From positions 62,001 to 126,000 of the forward strand of contig NZ_SRLE01000006.1 in assembly GCF_004745945.1 (NCBI RefSeq): 64,000 nucleotides of DNA. Reading direction: 5' to 3'. Under the pieces are notes generated by a model, which saw nothing but the letters and a program-made list of their open reading frames with translations, was not told where the DNA came from and did no database searches. Below, one piece after another: positions 28,688-45,700 of this stretch. This stretch comes from Mangrovimicrobium sediminis. GTDB taxonomy: Bacteria > Pseudomonadota > Gammaproteobacteria > Pseudomonadales > Halieaceae. Position 1 is the stretch's first letter, and each line of letters starts with the position of its first letter. Position numbers and translations under genes: made by a program.

Positions 28688-29455
28688 TTATTGGTTATTG
28701 CCGGGGCCGCTCTCGGCGTCCTGCGCGCGGCGCACCCATTTCTGCGTTTCCGCCAGGATGCCGCGCAGGATGTTCAGCTCCATCTCGTCGAGCCGCACAC
28801 GGGAGAACAGGCGGCGCAGGCGCGGGATCAGCTGCCGCGGCGCCTCTGGGTCGAGGAAACCGATCTCGGCCAGCGCCTCCTCGAGATGCACATAAAAGCG
28901 CTCCATCTCCCCGGCCCGGGCGAAGGGTGCATCCCACTGGGCGTCGGCCTCGACTGGCAGGCGCGGCGCTTCCAGCTGCATGCGCAGTTCGTAGCACACC
29001 ACCTGCACCGCCATCGCCAGGTTGAGCGAACTGTACTCGCTGGAGGTAGGGATATTGAGGTGCAGGTTGCACTGCTGCAGTTCCTCGTTGGTCAGGCCCC
29101 GGTCCTCGCGGCCGAAGACGATGGCGACCTGTTCGCTGCCGGCGCGCTGGCGGATTTGTGCGGCGCAGGCACGCGGGTCGAGCACCGGCCAGGGGATGCG
29201 CCGCTCGCGGGCGGAGGTGCCGACCACGAACTGGCAGTCGGCGATCGCCTTCTCCAGGCTGTCGCAGACCACGGCGGTTTCCAGCACGTCACCCGCCGAG
29301 GCCGCGCGCCAGGTCGCCTCCTCGCTGGGGAAGGCTCTCGGCTCCACCAGGTAGAGGCGCGCCAGGCCCATGTTTTTCATCGCCCGCGCCACGCCGCCGA
29401 TATTGCCGGAGTGGGTGGTATTCACCAGGACGATGCGGATATTGTGGAAATTCAT
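28688..29455 (-). CDS. trmJ: tRNA (Cm32/Um32) methyltransferase TrmJ
   Basis: A 255-residue SPOUT-family enzyme that 2'-O-methylates position 32 of tRNAs. The start IRIVLVNTTHSGNIGGVARAMKNMGL and the later IVFGREDRGLTNEEL and SSLNLAMAVQ motifs are characteristic of the knot region. It lies upstream of iscR as in Pseudomonas, except that no cysE lies between. It is divergent from suhB. Confidence 0.96.
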   Translation of the reverse strand: MNFHNIRIVLVNTTHSGNIGGVARAMKNMGLARLYLVEPRAFPSEEATWRAASAGDVLETAVVCDSLEKAIADCQFVVGTSARERRIPWPVLDPRACAAQIRQRAGSEQVAIVFGREDRGLTNEELQQCNLHLNIPTSSEYSSLNLAMAVQVVCYELRMQLEAPRLPVEADAQWDAPFARAGEMERFYVHLEEALAEIGFLDPEAPRQLIPRLRRLFSRVRLDEMELNILRGILAETQKWVRRAQDAESGPGNNQ

Positions 29456-29513
29456 GGGGAGTTCGGGGCTGCGCGGGGCGCGAAGTGTAGCAGATTTTTC
29501 CCGGCGGTTGCTC

Positions 29514-29519
29514 TATAAT
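29514..29519 (+). promoter_or_regulatory. -10 element of the suhB promoter
   Basis: Perfect TATAAT 33 bases before the suhB ATG. The -35 region (about CAGATT) is weak. Confidence 0.55.
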
Positions 29520-29551
29520 CGCGCGCCCGTCTACCCGCCAAGGACCTCACT

Positions 29552-30346
29552 ATGGAACCGATGATCAACATCGCGCTGCGCGCCGCCCGCAAGGCGGGAG
29601 AGAACATCGTGCGCGCCTCGGATGATCTCGACCGGGTGGAGGTCGTCGCCAAGGGCGTCAACGATTTCGTCAGTGAGGTCGATGTTGCGGCGGAAAAAGA
29701 GATCGTCTACCAGCTGAGCAAGGCCTACCCGAAACACGCCATCCAGGGCGAGGAAACCGGCCTGACCGGCGACGCGGACGCCGAGTACCGCTGGCTGATC
29801 GACCCGCTGGACGGCACCACCAACTTCGTGCGCGGCATCCCCCACTACGCGGTGTCCATCGCCTGCCTGCACAAGGGCAAACTGGAGCACGCGGTGATCG
29901 TCGACCCGGTGCGGCGCGAGGAATTCACCGCCTCGCGCGGGCGCGGTGCACAGCTCAACGGCCGGCGCATCCGGGTCAGCAAGCGCCCCAGCCTGGACGG
30001 CGCCCTGCTCGGCACCGGTATTCCCTTCCGCAACCACTGCGACGACCGCCTCGGTCCCTACGCCAAATCGCTGGAAGTGCTGGCCGGCCAGTGCGCGGGC
30101 ATCCGCCGTGCCGGCGCCGCCTCGCTGGACCTGGCCTACGTGGCCGCGGGGCGCCTCGACGGTTTCTGGGAAATCGGCCTGGCGGCCTGGGATATCGCCG
30201 CCGGCGCACTACTGGTCAAGGAAGCCGGCGGGCTGGTCGCCGATATCGACGCCTCGGAGAACTACCTGGAGTCCGGCAGTATCGTCTGCGGCAACCCCAA
30301 GTGCTTCAAGGCGGTGCTGCAGGTCACCCGCCCCCTGCTCGGCTGA
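29552..30346 (+). CDS. suhB: Inositol-1-monophosphatase / Nus factor SuhB
   Basis: A 264-residue Mg-dependent phosphatase of the IMPase family. Metal-site motifs GEE (in IQGEETG), DPLDGTTNF and WDIAAGALLVKEAGG are all present. In enterobacteria SuhB also joins the rRNA antitermination complex. It is divergent from trmJ and converges with secF. Confidence 0.97.
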   Translation: MEPMINIALRAARKAGENIVRASDDLDRVEVVAKGVNDFVSEVDVAAEKEIVYQLSKAYPKHAIQGEETGLTGDADAEYRWLIDPLDGTTNFVRGIPHYAVSIACLHKGKLEHAVIVDPVRREEFTASRGRGAQLNGRRIRVSKRPSLDGALLGTGIPFRNHCDDRLGPYAKSLEVLAGQCAGIRRAGAASLDLAYVAAGRLDGFWEIGLAAWDIAAGALLVKEAGGLVADIDASENYLESGSIVCGNPKCFKAVLQVTRPLLG

Positions 30347-30442
30347 AGTCTGCCGGGCCCTCGGCCCTGCTATTTACTTCAGGCTCTCAACCTCAAGCTA
30401 TCAACCCGACAGCATCCGCGCGGCCGCGGATGGCTACTACTA

Positions 30443-30470
30443 CGCCGCGCGGGACACCCCCGGCGCGGCG
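30443..30470. terminator. GC-rich hairpin between suhB and secF
   Basis: CGCCGCGC pairs perfectly with GCGCGGCG across 12 bases in the convergent gap. It has no T tract in either direction, so intrinsic termination is uncertain. It could be a bidirectional roadblock. Confidence 0.35.
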
Positions 30471-30477
30471 CTCTCGT

Positions 30478-31388
30478 TCAGGGCGTCAGGCTTTCCTGGT
30501 CGGCGCCTTCCTTGACCGGGATGATCAGGTCGTCCTTGCTCACCTTGAGCATCAGCAGCAGATTGGCCGCGACGTAGATCGACGAGTAAGTACCGATCCC
30601 GATACCCACCAGCAGCGCGACGGCGAAGCCGTGGATCATCTCGCCGCCGAAATAGGCCAGCGCGATCAGCACGAGGATGGTGGTCAACGAGGTCACCAGG
30701 GTGCGGTCCAGGGTCTCGGTGAGGGAGATGTTAATGATCTCCACCGGGTCCGAGCGGCGAATCTTGCGGAAGTTTTCGCGGATACGGTCGGCCACCACGA
30801 TGGTGTCGTTGAGCGAGTAACCGATCACCGCGAGCACCGCCGCGAGTACCGTGAGGTCGAACTCAGCGCCAGTGATGGAGAAGAAGCCCAGGGTGATCAG
30901 CACGTCGTGAACCAGTGCCGCCACCGCGCCCACCGCGAACTTGAACTGGAAGCGAAAGGCGATGTAAAGCATCACCAGTCCCAGCGCCACCAGCATGGCG
31001 ATGCCGCCCTGCTCGCGCAGTTCATCGCCCACCTGCGGGCCGACGAATTCGATACGCCGCAGTTCCACCTCGCCCGCGTAGTCCTTCTGCAGGGTTTCCA
31101 GCAGGCGGCCGCCGTCCTTGTCCGAATACCCCTGGGGCAGGCGGATCAATACGTCCTGGTCGGTGCCGAAGCTCACCACCACGGCCCCGGCGAAACCCTG
31201 GGTATCCAGCACACCGCGGATGGCGGTGAGGTCGGCGCTGTCGTCGTAGTGCACTTCCACCAGCGTACCGCCGGTGAAATCCAGGCCCCAGTTGAGCTGG
31301 TTTATGGCCAGCGAGCCGATGGAGGCCAGCAGCAGCACCGCGGAGAAAATCGTCGCCAGCGTACGCTGGCCCATGAAATTGATGACTT

Positions 31389-31392
<4 letters not shown>
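30478..31392 (-). CDS. secF: Protein translocase subunit SecF
   Basis: A 304-residue inner-membrane RND-like subunit that acts with SecD to pull exported proteins using the proton gradient. It has the start INFMGQRTLATIFSAVLLLASI, the LNWGLDFTGGTLVEV motif, six membrane helices and the helix-4 SLNDTIVVADRIREN motif. The ATG overlaps the secD stop by 4 bases. Confidence 0.98.
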
Positions 31393-33269
<1,877 letters not shown>

Positions 33270-33342
33270 GTAAATTGCTCACGGTGTGCACCGGGGCGGC
33301 GGCCCGGGCCAAAAAAAGGCGACATTATTCAGGAATCGACCC

Positions 33343-33390
33343 ATTGCCACAAGGCCGCGTCCCGGGTGCATGGGGACGCGGTGCGGCAAT
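33343..33390. other. Large stem-loop between purL and secD
   Basis: An inner 9-bp perfect stem (CCGCGTCCC at 33355-33363 with GGGACGCGG at 33373-33381) is flanked by an outer 6-bp stem (ATTGCC 33343-33348 with GGCAAT 33385-33390). The structure lies 58 bases past the purL stop. The flanks lack a T run on the minus strand, so it may be a processing or stability element, a weak terminator of purL, or a leader structure for secD. Confidence 0.6.
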
Positions 33391-33447
33391 TTCAAGGGGG
33401 CAGGGGCAAGCGACCTGGTTCCGGGCAGGTTCGGGGCGAGGACTCCG

Positions 33448-37338
<3,891 letters not shown>

Positions 37339-37479
37339 GCTGTGGAGGGCTCCGGAGGGGGCAGTTCAAGGAGGCGCCATTGTACTGCATCGCCCCGCCC
37401 GGGTTAACCGTCGCGGGGGTCCGAATCCGGCCTCGCCGGGCGCATGTGCGGACGGCCCCATTATCGCTAGAATGGGGCC

Positions 37480-38907
37480 ATGCCACGCGTCGCCACCATC
37501 ACCCTGCTCGTCCTGTCCTGCCTGCTCGGCGCCTGCAGCCGGCAGGACAACCTGGAGCAGATCCTGGAGAAGGGACAGCTGCGCGTGGTCAGCCGCAACA
37601 GCCCCACCACCTGGTACGAGGACCGCAACGGCAGCACCGGCTTCGAGTACACACTGGCAAGCCTGTTCGCCGAGGACCTGGGCGTGGAGCTGGTCATGGT
37701 GCCCGCCTTCAGCCTGCCCGACATCTTCGTCCGCCTGGAGCGCAACGACGCGGACATCGCCGCCGCCGGCCTGCTGCTGGACCCGGAACTGGCGCCGGGC
37801 GTCCCGCACAGCATGCCCTACGCCAGCAACCAGCCCGAGGTGATCTACATGTCGGGCACCTTCCGCCCGCGCCAGCCCGAGGACATGCTCGGCATGAGCA
37901 TCGTCACCCTCGCCGGCTCGGCGCACAACCGCCACCTGGAACAGTTGCGCGAGGAGGGCCTGGAAGGTCTGCAGTGGCGCGAGATCGACGCCGCCGACTC
38001 GATGGAACTGCTGGACATGGTCAACACCGGCAAGGCGCAACTGGCGGTGCTCAACTCCAGCGAATTCGCCGTGCAGAAAGGCCTCTACCCGCGCCTGAAA
38101 ACCGCCTTCGACCTCGGTCCCGAGCGCCAGCTGGTCTGGCACCTGCGCCCCGGGGGCGACAACCAGGCGCTGCTGGCGCGCATCGACGCGTTCCTGCAGC
38201 GCATGCTCGAGGAAGGGCGCATGCAGGCCCTGCGCGAGGAGCAGTTCAGCCTCGGCCAGCAGGTGGCGCAGATCGGCTCGCACACGTTTACCCGCAAGAT
38301 GCGCGACACCCTGCCCGACTACCTGGAACTGATCCGCGAGGTGGCGGCGGAATACAAGATGGACTGGCAGCTGATCGCCGCGGTCGCCTACCAGGAATCG
38401 CACTGGAACCCACTGGCGCAATCGCCCACCGGCGTGCGCGGCATGATGATGCTCACCGAGCCCACGGCGCGGGAGATGGGCGTGGAGGACCGGCTGGACC
38501 CGGCCGAGAGCCTGCGCGGCGGGGTGCGCTACCTGAAGAACATGATCCGCCGCCTGCCGACGGATATCGGCGAGCCGGACCGCACCTTCATGGCGCTGGC
38601 CGCCTACAACATCGGCCGCGCCCACCTGGAGGACGCGCGTGTGCTCACCGAGCGCCAGGGCGGCGACCCGCACATCTGGAGCGACGTGATGCTGCGCCTG
38701 CCGCTACTGGAAAACCGCAAATACTACAACGAGGTCCGGCACGGCTACGCGCGCGGCCAGGAAGCGGTGACCTACGTGCAGAACATCCGCCACTACCGCA
38801 GCATCCTGGAGTGGGAGGATCTCACCAGCAACCGGCCGGCGCCGCCGGTACACATCGAGGACTACCTCCCCGAGGTGTTGCGCGGGGTTAGCCTGCGCAG
38901 CCTATGA
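37480..38907 (+). CDS. mltF: Membrane-bound lytic murein transglycosylase F
   Basis: A 475-residue lipoprotein-like enzyme (LLGAC near residues 15-19). Residues of about 30-265 form a periplasmic solute-binding (SBP3) domain with regulatory function. From about 270 comes a lytic transglycosylase domain whose catalytic Glu306 lies in AYQESHWNP, followed by GVRGMMMLT and AAYNIGRAH. It cleaves peptidoglycan to anhydromuropeptides. Its end overlaps the convergent tadA stop by 6 bases. Confidence 0.96.
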   Translation: MPRVATITLLVLSCLLGACSRQDNLEQILEKGQLRVVSRNSPTTWYEDRNGSTGFEYTLASLFAEDLGVELVMVPAFSLPDIFVRLERNDADIAAAGLLLDPELAPGVPHSMPYASNQPEVIYMSGTFRPRQPEDMLGMSIVTLAGSAHNRHLEQLREEGLEGLQWREIDAADSMELLDMVNTGKAQLAVLNSSEFAVQKGLYPRLKTAFDLGPERQLVWHLRPGGDNQALLARIDAFLQRMLEEGRMQALREEQFSLGQQVAQIGSHTFTRKMRDTLPDYLELIREVAAEYKMDWQLIAAVAYQESHWNPLAQSPTGVRGMMMLTEPTAREMGVEDRLDPAESLRGGVRYLKNMIRRLPTDIGEPDRTFMALAAYNIGRAHLEDARVLTERQGGDPHIWSDVMLRLPLLENRKYYNEVRHGYARGQEAVTYVQNIRHYRSILEWEDLTSNRPAPPVHIEDYLPEVLRGVSLRSL

Positions 38908-39390
38908 GCACTCGCCCTGCGCGCCGGGGGGCTTGCGCCGCGCGCGGAAGAAGGCCTGCAGGCGGTCGGCGCTGTCCTGCGCCAGCACCCCCCCCTGCCA
39001 CCTGACCTGGTGGTTGTAGCGCGGCTCGTCGAGCATCGCGCAGGTACTGCACACCACCCCCGCCTTGGGCTCGGTCGCCGCGAACACCAGTTGCGCCACG
39101 CGGGCGTGGATCATCGCGCCCGCGCACATGGTGCAGGGTTCCAGGGTCACGTAGAGGGTGCTGCCGGGCAGCCGGTAATTGCCCGCCGCGCCGGCGGCGT
39201 CGCGCAGGGCCTCGATCTCGGCGTGGGCGGTGGGGTCGGCGCGCGAGATGACCGCGTTCCAGCCCTCCCCGAGCAGCTGCCCGTCGCGCACCAGCACCGC
39301 GCCTACCGGCACCTCGCCCTCGCTCTCGGCGCGATCCGCCAGGGCCAGGGCGCGGCGCATCCAGTGCTCGTGTTCGCTCATCGACGTCAT
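38902..39390 (-). CDS. tadA: tRNA-specific adenosine deaminase
   Basis: A 162-residue deaminase that makes inosine 34 in tRNA-Arg. The Zn-binding catalytic motifs are HAE (His56, Glu58) and PCTMC (Cys86, Cys89). The ATG at 39390 has GGAG eight bases upstream. A second ATG three codons later is possible. Confidence 0.96.
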   Translation of the reverse strand: MTSMSEHEHWMRRALALADRAESEGEVPVGAVLVRDGQLLGEGWNAVISRADPTAHAEIEALRDAAGAAGNYRLPGSTLYVTLEPCTMCAGAMIHARVAQLVFAATEPKAGVVCSTCAMLDEPRYNHQVRWQGGVLAQDSADRLQAFFRARRKPPGAQGECS

Positions 39391-39743
39391 GGTTCTCCAC
39401 CGCGGGGAGACGCCGGGCAACGGGCCGGCGTCGTGCCGCAGAGTATGCCCTAGTCACGGTCCCGGGTTAAGGCCGCGCCGACGCCAACCGGCGAAGCCCC
39501 CACTAACTCAAAAACACCTGATTTTACTGGGTTTTATCCGCTCCGGGTGGCACGCACAGAGAGCGGTAGTCTTGTTGGGCCATTGCGCCAGAAAGTGGCT
39601 GTGCCATAAAGAAGGGATACCAGAGCGTTGAAGTCCCCGGCGTCGCCAACGGCGCAGCACCCCTCCACCTGGCGTGATATCGCACGGACCGCCGTGCCGG
39701 TAGGAGATGGATACGATCGTTACGGAGACTACGGGCAATAATT
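39391..39743. other. Intergenic region upstream of the giant secreted protein
   Basis: A 353-base divergent gap. Nothing coding is apparent. A possible promoter for the plus-strand gene is TTGCGC (39583-39588), a 16-base spacer and CATAAA (39605-39610). This would give a leader of about 130 bases. A TGGCACG at 39548 looks like a sigma-54 -24 box but lacks a -12 element. Confidence 0.35.
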
Positions 39744-42700
39744 ATGGAATCGCTCTACCGCAAGGTCGCAGGTCGCGTCGGCAAATACACCACCCGCTTG
39801 GGGGCCGCGCTGGTCGCCACGCTGTTGCTGGCCAGTCCGGCGTGGTCGCTACCGGCGGATTTCCAGGTGGAGACACTGGTTGGGGACCTGTCCTTCACCA
39901 ACGGGGCCCCTGTCTACCTGGCGCAATTGCCCGACGGCAAACTCCTGCTGCTGCGCAAAAAGGGGCGTATCGAACTGGTCGACCCCAGCACCATCCCCTC
40001 GCCGCACACGCTGTACATGCAACTGCCCGATATCGAATCCGGCGGCGAACGCGGACTCACCTCCATTGCGCTCGACCCGGACTTTGAACAGAACGGCTAC
40101 TTTTACCTCTTCTATACCCACGGCAGTACCTCGCGCAACCGCATCTCCCGCTTCACCCACGCTGGCACCACCGCCAGCCCGGGCAGCGAAGTGATGATCT
40201 GGGAGGACAACGAGGACTGGTCGGACTGCTGCCACTACGGCGGCGGCCTTGCCTTCGGCCCGGACGGCAAGCTGTACCTGACGACCGGCGAGGAATTCGA
40301 CGGCAACCAGGCCCAGGACCTGACGCGTGCCGGCGGCAAGATCATCCGTATCAACAAGGACGGCAGTATCCCGGCCGACAACCCGTTCAAGGACGGCGCC
40401 GGCCCGAACCTGGACGAGATCTGGGCCGTCGGCCTGCGCAACCCCTACCGCGCCCACTGGGACCTGGTCGGCAACCGCTTCTACATCGGCGAGGTCGGCG
40501 GCAACGTGCACGCGACCGCCCGGGAGGACCTGCATATCGGTCGCGCCGGCGCGAACTACGGCTGGCCGTTCTGCGAAGGGCCCTGCGTAGACCCGGCCTA
40601 CGACGACCCTATCTACAGCTATGGACATGCCGACGTGGTTCCCAACGGCGGCGCCATAACCGCCGGCTTTGTCTACCGCGGCAACCAGTATCCCTCGTCC
40701 TATGTCGGCGCGTTCTTCTTCTCCGACTACACGCGCGGATTCATCCGCTACCTCGAACTGGCCCCCGACGGCTCGGTGATCTCGGTGAATGATTTCGGCG
40801 ACGCGCTGGGCGCGCCGGTCGCCCTGATCGAGGGCCTGGACGGCGCGGTGTACTTTGTCGATTACCTCGGCGCGATCAAGCGCATCGTCTACACCGCCGG
40901 CAACCAGGCCCCGGTCATCGAGGCAGCGACCGCCAGCCCGGACACCGGCGACGCACCGCTGACGGTTAATTTCTCCGTCACCGCCAGCGACCCCGAATCC
41001 GACCCGATGACCTTCGACTGGACCTTCGGCGACGGCAACCTCGGCAGCGGCCAGACAACCTCCCACACCTACACCACGAAGGGCGCCTATGACGTCTACG
41101 TCAGTGCCTCCGACGGCAACCGCACCTCGATCTACGGACCGCTCCTGATCCAGGTGGGTATCCCGCCGACCGTGACGATTACCGCGCCCGCCGATGGCCA
41201 GCTGTTCCGGCCCGGCGATTTGATCGACTTCAGCGCCACGGCCAGCGATGCCGACGGCACACTCACCGATGCGGATTTCCAGTGGGAGGTGCAGTTCCTG
41301 CACAACGCCCATACCCACCCGGCGCTGTCCACGACCGGACCTTCCGGGCAGTTGAGCATCAACACTTCCGGCCACGATTACCACGACGACACCGGCTACG
41401 AATTCGCGCTGACCGTCACCGACCAGGACGGCCTGATCACCGTTGCCAAGGTGGCCGTGTACCCGGAAAAGACCGACCTCACCCTGGATACCATCCCCTC
41501 CGGGATACCGGTCTTCCTCGACGGCATTCAGCAACCGACGCCGCTGGTCTACGACACTGCGATCAACTTCCAACACCTGATTTCCGTGCCCCAGTCGGTG
41601 TGCAGCGCAGACACCCAATACAACTTCGTGTCCTGGTCGGACGGCGGCGCCGCGAGCCACCTGGTCACGGTGCCGGAAACCGGCATGGCCCTGACCGCCG
41701 AATTCGTCGCGGTCGGTCCCTGCAACGAAATTCCCGCCTCCGGTCTCGTGCTGCATCTCGAGGCGGACGCCGGCATCACCAGCACAGCCGGCTTCGTGGA
41801 GAGCTGGAGCGACCAGTCCGGCGCCAACAACTCGCTGGTGGCGGAAGGGGACCCTGAGTTGGTCACCGGCGTCCTCAACGGCAATCCCGTGGTCAGCTTC
41901 GACGGGCTCTACGACAGCTTCTCCAACGCCGCCGCGCTCAATGGCATGCCCGCCGGAAACGGTGATCGCACGGTGTTCCTGGTCGCCAACTACGTGAGCA
42001 ACGGCTTCGGCGGTTTCGCCTGGGGTGCCACAGGCTGCAACCAGGCCTTCGGCACGATTGTCGACCTGCAGGGACGGTTGATGGTCCAGGGCTGGTGCCA
42101 GGATTTCTTCGCCAACGTGGCCGGCACCGGCGCGGGCTGGGTCATCCAATCCGCCGTCCTCGAGTCGAGCCAGCTCGACCATTACGAGGGCGCCACGCTG
42201 ATCGACAGCCGCTCGCACACCTACAACACCGGCACTTCCGGCATGGTGCTCGGCGCCGAACTGGACGGCACGCCGCGCCTGGAAATGGATGTTGCCGCAG
42301 TCCTCGTCTACAACCGCGCGCTGAGCGCCAGCGAGCACACCCAGGTACTCGATTACCTGAACGCCAAGTACTTCGCCAGCAATACCAGCAACCAACTGCC
42401 CACGGCCAACGCGGGCCTTGACCTCACCGTATACGAGGGTGAGGCGGTCACCCTGGACGGCAGCGCGTCCTCCGACCCGGACGGCAGCATCGTCGACTGG
42501 TCGTGGACGCAGTCCGGCGGTACCGCGGTAAGCCTGAGCGGCGCGCAGAGCGCGATGGCGGGATTCACTGCCCCCACAGTGACCGGCACCGAAGTCCTCG
42601 AATTCAGCCTCGCGGTCACCGACGACGCCGGCGCCTCGACCACCGACACGGTATCCGTGACCGTACTCGACCTGGATTCCGGCAACCTGCCGCCGGTTGC

Positions 42701-45700
42701 CCAGGACGACCCCGGCGCCAGCGTCCTGCTCGGCGGCTCGGTAGTCATCGATGTCCTGGCCAACGACAGCGACGCCGACGACGGCATCGACCCGTCCACA
42801 CTCACCATCACGACCCAGCCCGCCAGCGGTGCGGTACAGGTAAACGCCGCTACCGGCGCCGTCACCTACTACCACGGCGGCGTCAGCCTGCAGGCGGACA
42901 GCTTCAGCTACCAGGTGAGCGATTTCAGCGGCCAGCCCTCGAACACGGCGACGGTCTCGATCGCCGTCAACCAGCCCGATGCGCAGGTGCAGATCACCCT
43001 GCCCGCGGCGGGCTCCGTGGTCACCGGGCCTGATGTGGTGGTGAACTACGTCCTCTCCGGCAGTGACTACGATCACCTGCACCTCAGCCTCGACGGCGTC
43101 GGCCACAACACGATCCGCGATCTCACCGGCAGCTTCACTTTTACCGATGTCGCGCCCGGCGTGCACACGATCACCGCGCAACTGGTCGACGCCGGCCATA
43201 CGCCAGTGGGCACCGCCGAGTCCCAGGACGAAGTCGTGTTCGAGGTGGCCTCCGCCAGCGGTGCCAGCCTGCCGCAACTGGGCCGGGTCCTCTATCTCGA
43301 AGCAGATACAGGCGTGGCCACGACCGGTTCGCTGGTAGACAGCTGGGCGGACCAGTCCGGCGCGGGGAATTCGCTCACCGCGGTTGGCGACCCGCAGCTG
43401 GTAGCGGGAGCGCTGAACGGCTACCCCGTCATCAGCTTCGATGGCGCCGCGGATGTCATGCAGCGCACCGCCGCCCTGACCGGCATGCCCGCCGGCAACG
43501 GCGACCGCAGCGTGTTCCTGGTGGCCAACTACCTGAGCGGCGGCTACGGCGGGTTCGCCTGGGGCAATACCGGCTGTAACCAGACCTTCGGCACTATCGT
43601 CGAACCGTCCGGGGATCTCATGGTGCAGGGCTGGTGCAGCGATTTCAAAGCCAACGAGGCGGGCACCGGCGCAGGCTGGCTGATCCAGTCCGCGACGCTC
43701 GAATCCGGCCAGCTGAACCACTACCTGGGGGCGACGCTGATCGACAGCCGCACCCACACCTACAACACCGTCGCGTCGAAAATCGTGCTCGGCGCGGAGC
43801 TGGACGGCACACCGCAACTGGTCATGGATGTCGCCGCTGTGCTGGTCTACGACCGCGCGCTGAGCGCCGCCGAGCACGCCCAGGTACTGGCTTATTTCAA
43901 CAGCAAGTACTTCGCCGGCAACCCGGCCAATCAGGTGCCGGTGGCGGATGCCGGGGCCGACTTCAGCGTCGACGAAGGCGCCGTCGCCAGCCTCGACGGC
44001 AGCGCCTCGAGCGACGCCGACGGCAGCATCGCCAGCTGGGCCTGGGCCCAGAGTGCCGGTACCGCGGTCGTGCTCAATGCGGCGGATACCGCCACTGCGA
44101 GCTTCACCGCTCCGCTGGTGGCGGCAACCGAGACACTGGAGTTCACCCTCACGGTCACCGACGACCTCGGCGCCAGCAGCGCCGACACCGTGACGGTCAC
44201 CATCGACAACCTCGACCCGGCCAACCAGCCGCCGGTGGCCATCGACGATAGCGGCGCCAGCGCACTGCTCGGCGGCTCCACGGTCATCGACGTGCTGGCC
44301 AACGACAGCGACGCGGACGACGGCATCGACCCCGCCAGCGTGGTGGTGATCTCCGCGCCGGCCAACGGCACGACCCAGGTCAACCCGAGCACCGGTGAAA
44401 TCACCTATCTGCACGGCGGCGCCTCCAGCGCCGACGACAGCTTCACCTACCAGGTGTTCGATTTCAGCGGCGAGGCGTCCAATACCGCCACGGTCAGCGT
44501 GACGGTCTACGCCGCGGACGCACAACTGCAGATCTTCGCCCCCAGCGAAGGTGAGACGGTCATCGGTCCCGACGTGGTACTGGCGTACAGCGTGAGCGGC
44601 TCCGGCTACGACCACCTGCAGGTGCAGCTGGACGGGCTGGACCCGAACGATGTATTCGTCCTCGACGGCAGCTTCACCTTCACCAATGTCGCCGCCGGCG
44701 CGCACACGATTACCGCCCAGCTGGTGGACCCGTCGTCGCAACCGTTGGACGCGCCGGCTGCGGTGCAGTCGGTCTCGTTCCAGGTGATCGATCCCGGCAG
44801 CAGCCAGGTACCGCTGGCCGGCCTGGTCCTGCACCTGGAATCGGACAGCGGCGTGGTCACCGCCAACAACGTCGTCAGCCAGTGGCTGGACCAGTCGATC
44901 TACCAGAACGACCTCAGCGCGCTGGGGGACCCGTCACTGGTGGCCGGCGCGCCCAGCGGCCTGCCGGTAATCGACTTCGACGGCAGCGGAGACCTGCTGC
45001 AGCGCGCCAACGAAGTACAGGCCCTGCCCGCCGGCAACAGCGACCGCACGGTGTTTATGGTGGCCAACTACCGCGGCGCCGGCTACGGAGGCTTCGCTTG
45101 GGGCACCGGCATGGGGCCGCCGTGGACCTGCAACCAGACCTTCGGCACGATCGTCGATACCCAGGGCAAGCTGATGGTCCAGGGCTGGTGCAACGACTTC
45201 AGCTCAGGTGTCCAGGGCACCGGCGCCGGCTGGCTGCTGCAGACCGCCTTGCTGGAGAGCGACCAGCTCAGTCACTACCTGGACGGTCTGCTGATCGACA
45301 GCCGCTCGCATACCTACAACACCGTGATCTACAACATGGTGCTGGGCGCCGAGTTGGACGGCAGCCCATCCGTGGACATGCAGGTCGCCGCGGTGCTGGT
45401 CTACAACCGGGCCCTGACCGAGAGCGAACGCCTGCAGGTCGAAGGCTACCTGTACGACAAGTACCTGCTGCCGGCGGGCGGTAACCTGCCGCCGGTTGCG
45501 TCCGACGACAGCGTATCCATGGCCCCCGGCGCATCGGCACTGGTTCCGGTGCTCGACAACGACACCGACAACAGCGCCCTGGATCCCTCCTCGGTGATCG
45601 TAGTCACGCCACCGACGGCGGGAACGGCGCTGCCTGACCTGTTGACCGGCGCCATCGACTACACCCACGACGGCGGCACACAAACCCTGGACAGCTTCAC

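Noticed and set aside
39548-39562. Sigma-54-like TGGCACG upstream of the giant gene
   Set aside because: The -12 GC is not at the required spacing (bases 39561-39562 read GA).
39849-44834. A 1661-codon minus-strand frame opposite the giant dehydrogenase gene
   Set aside because: It mirrors the repeats of the true plus-strand gene and has no signal peptide or recognisable domains.
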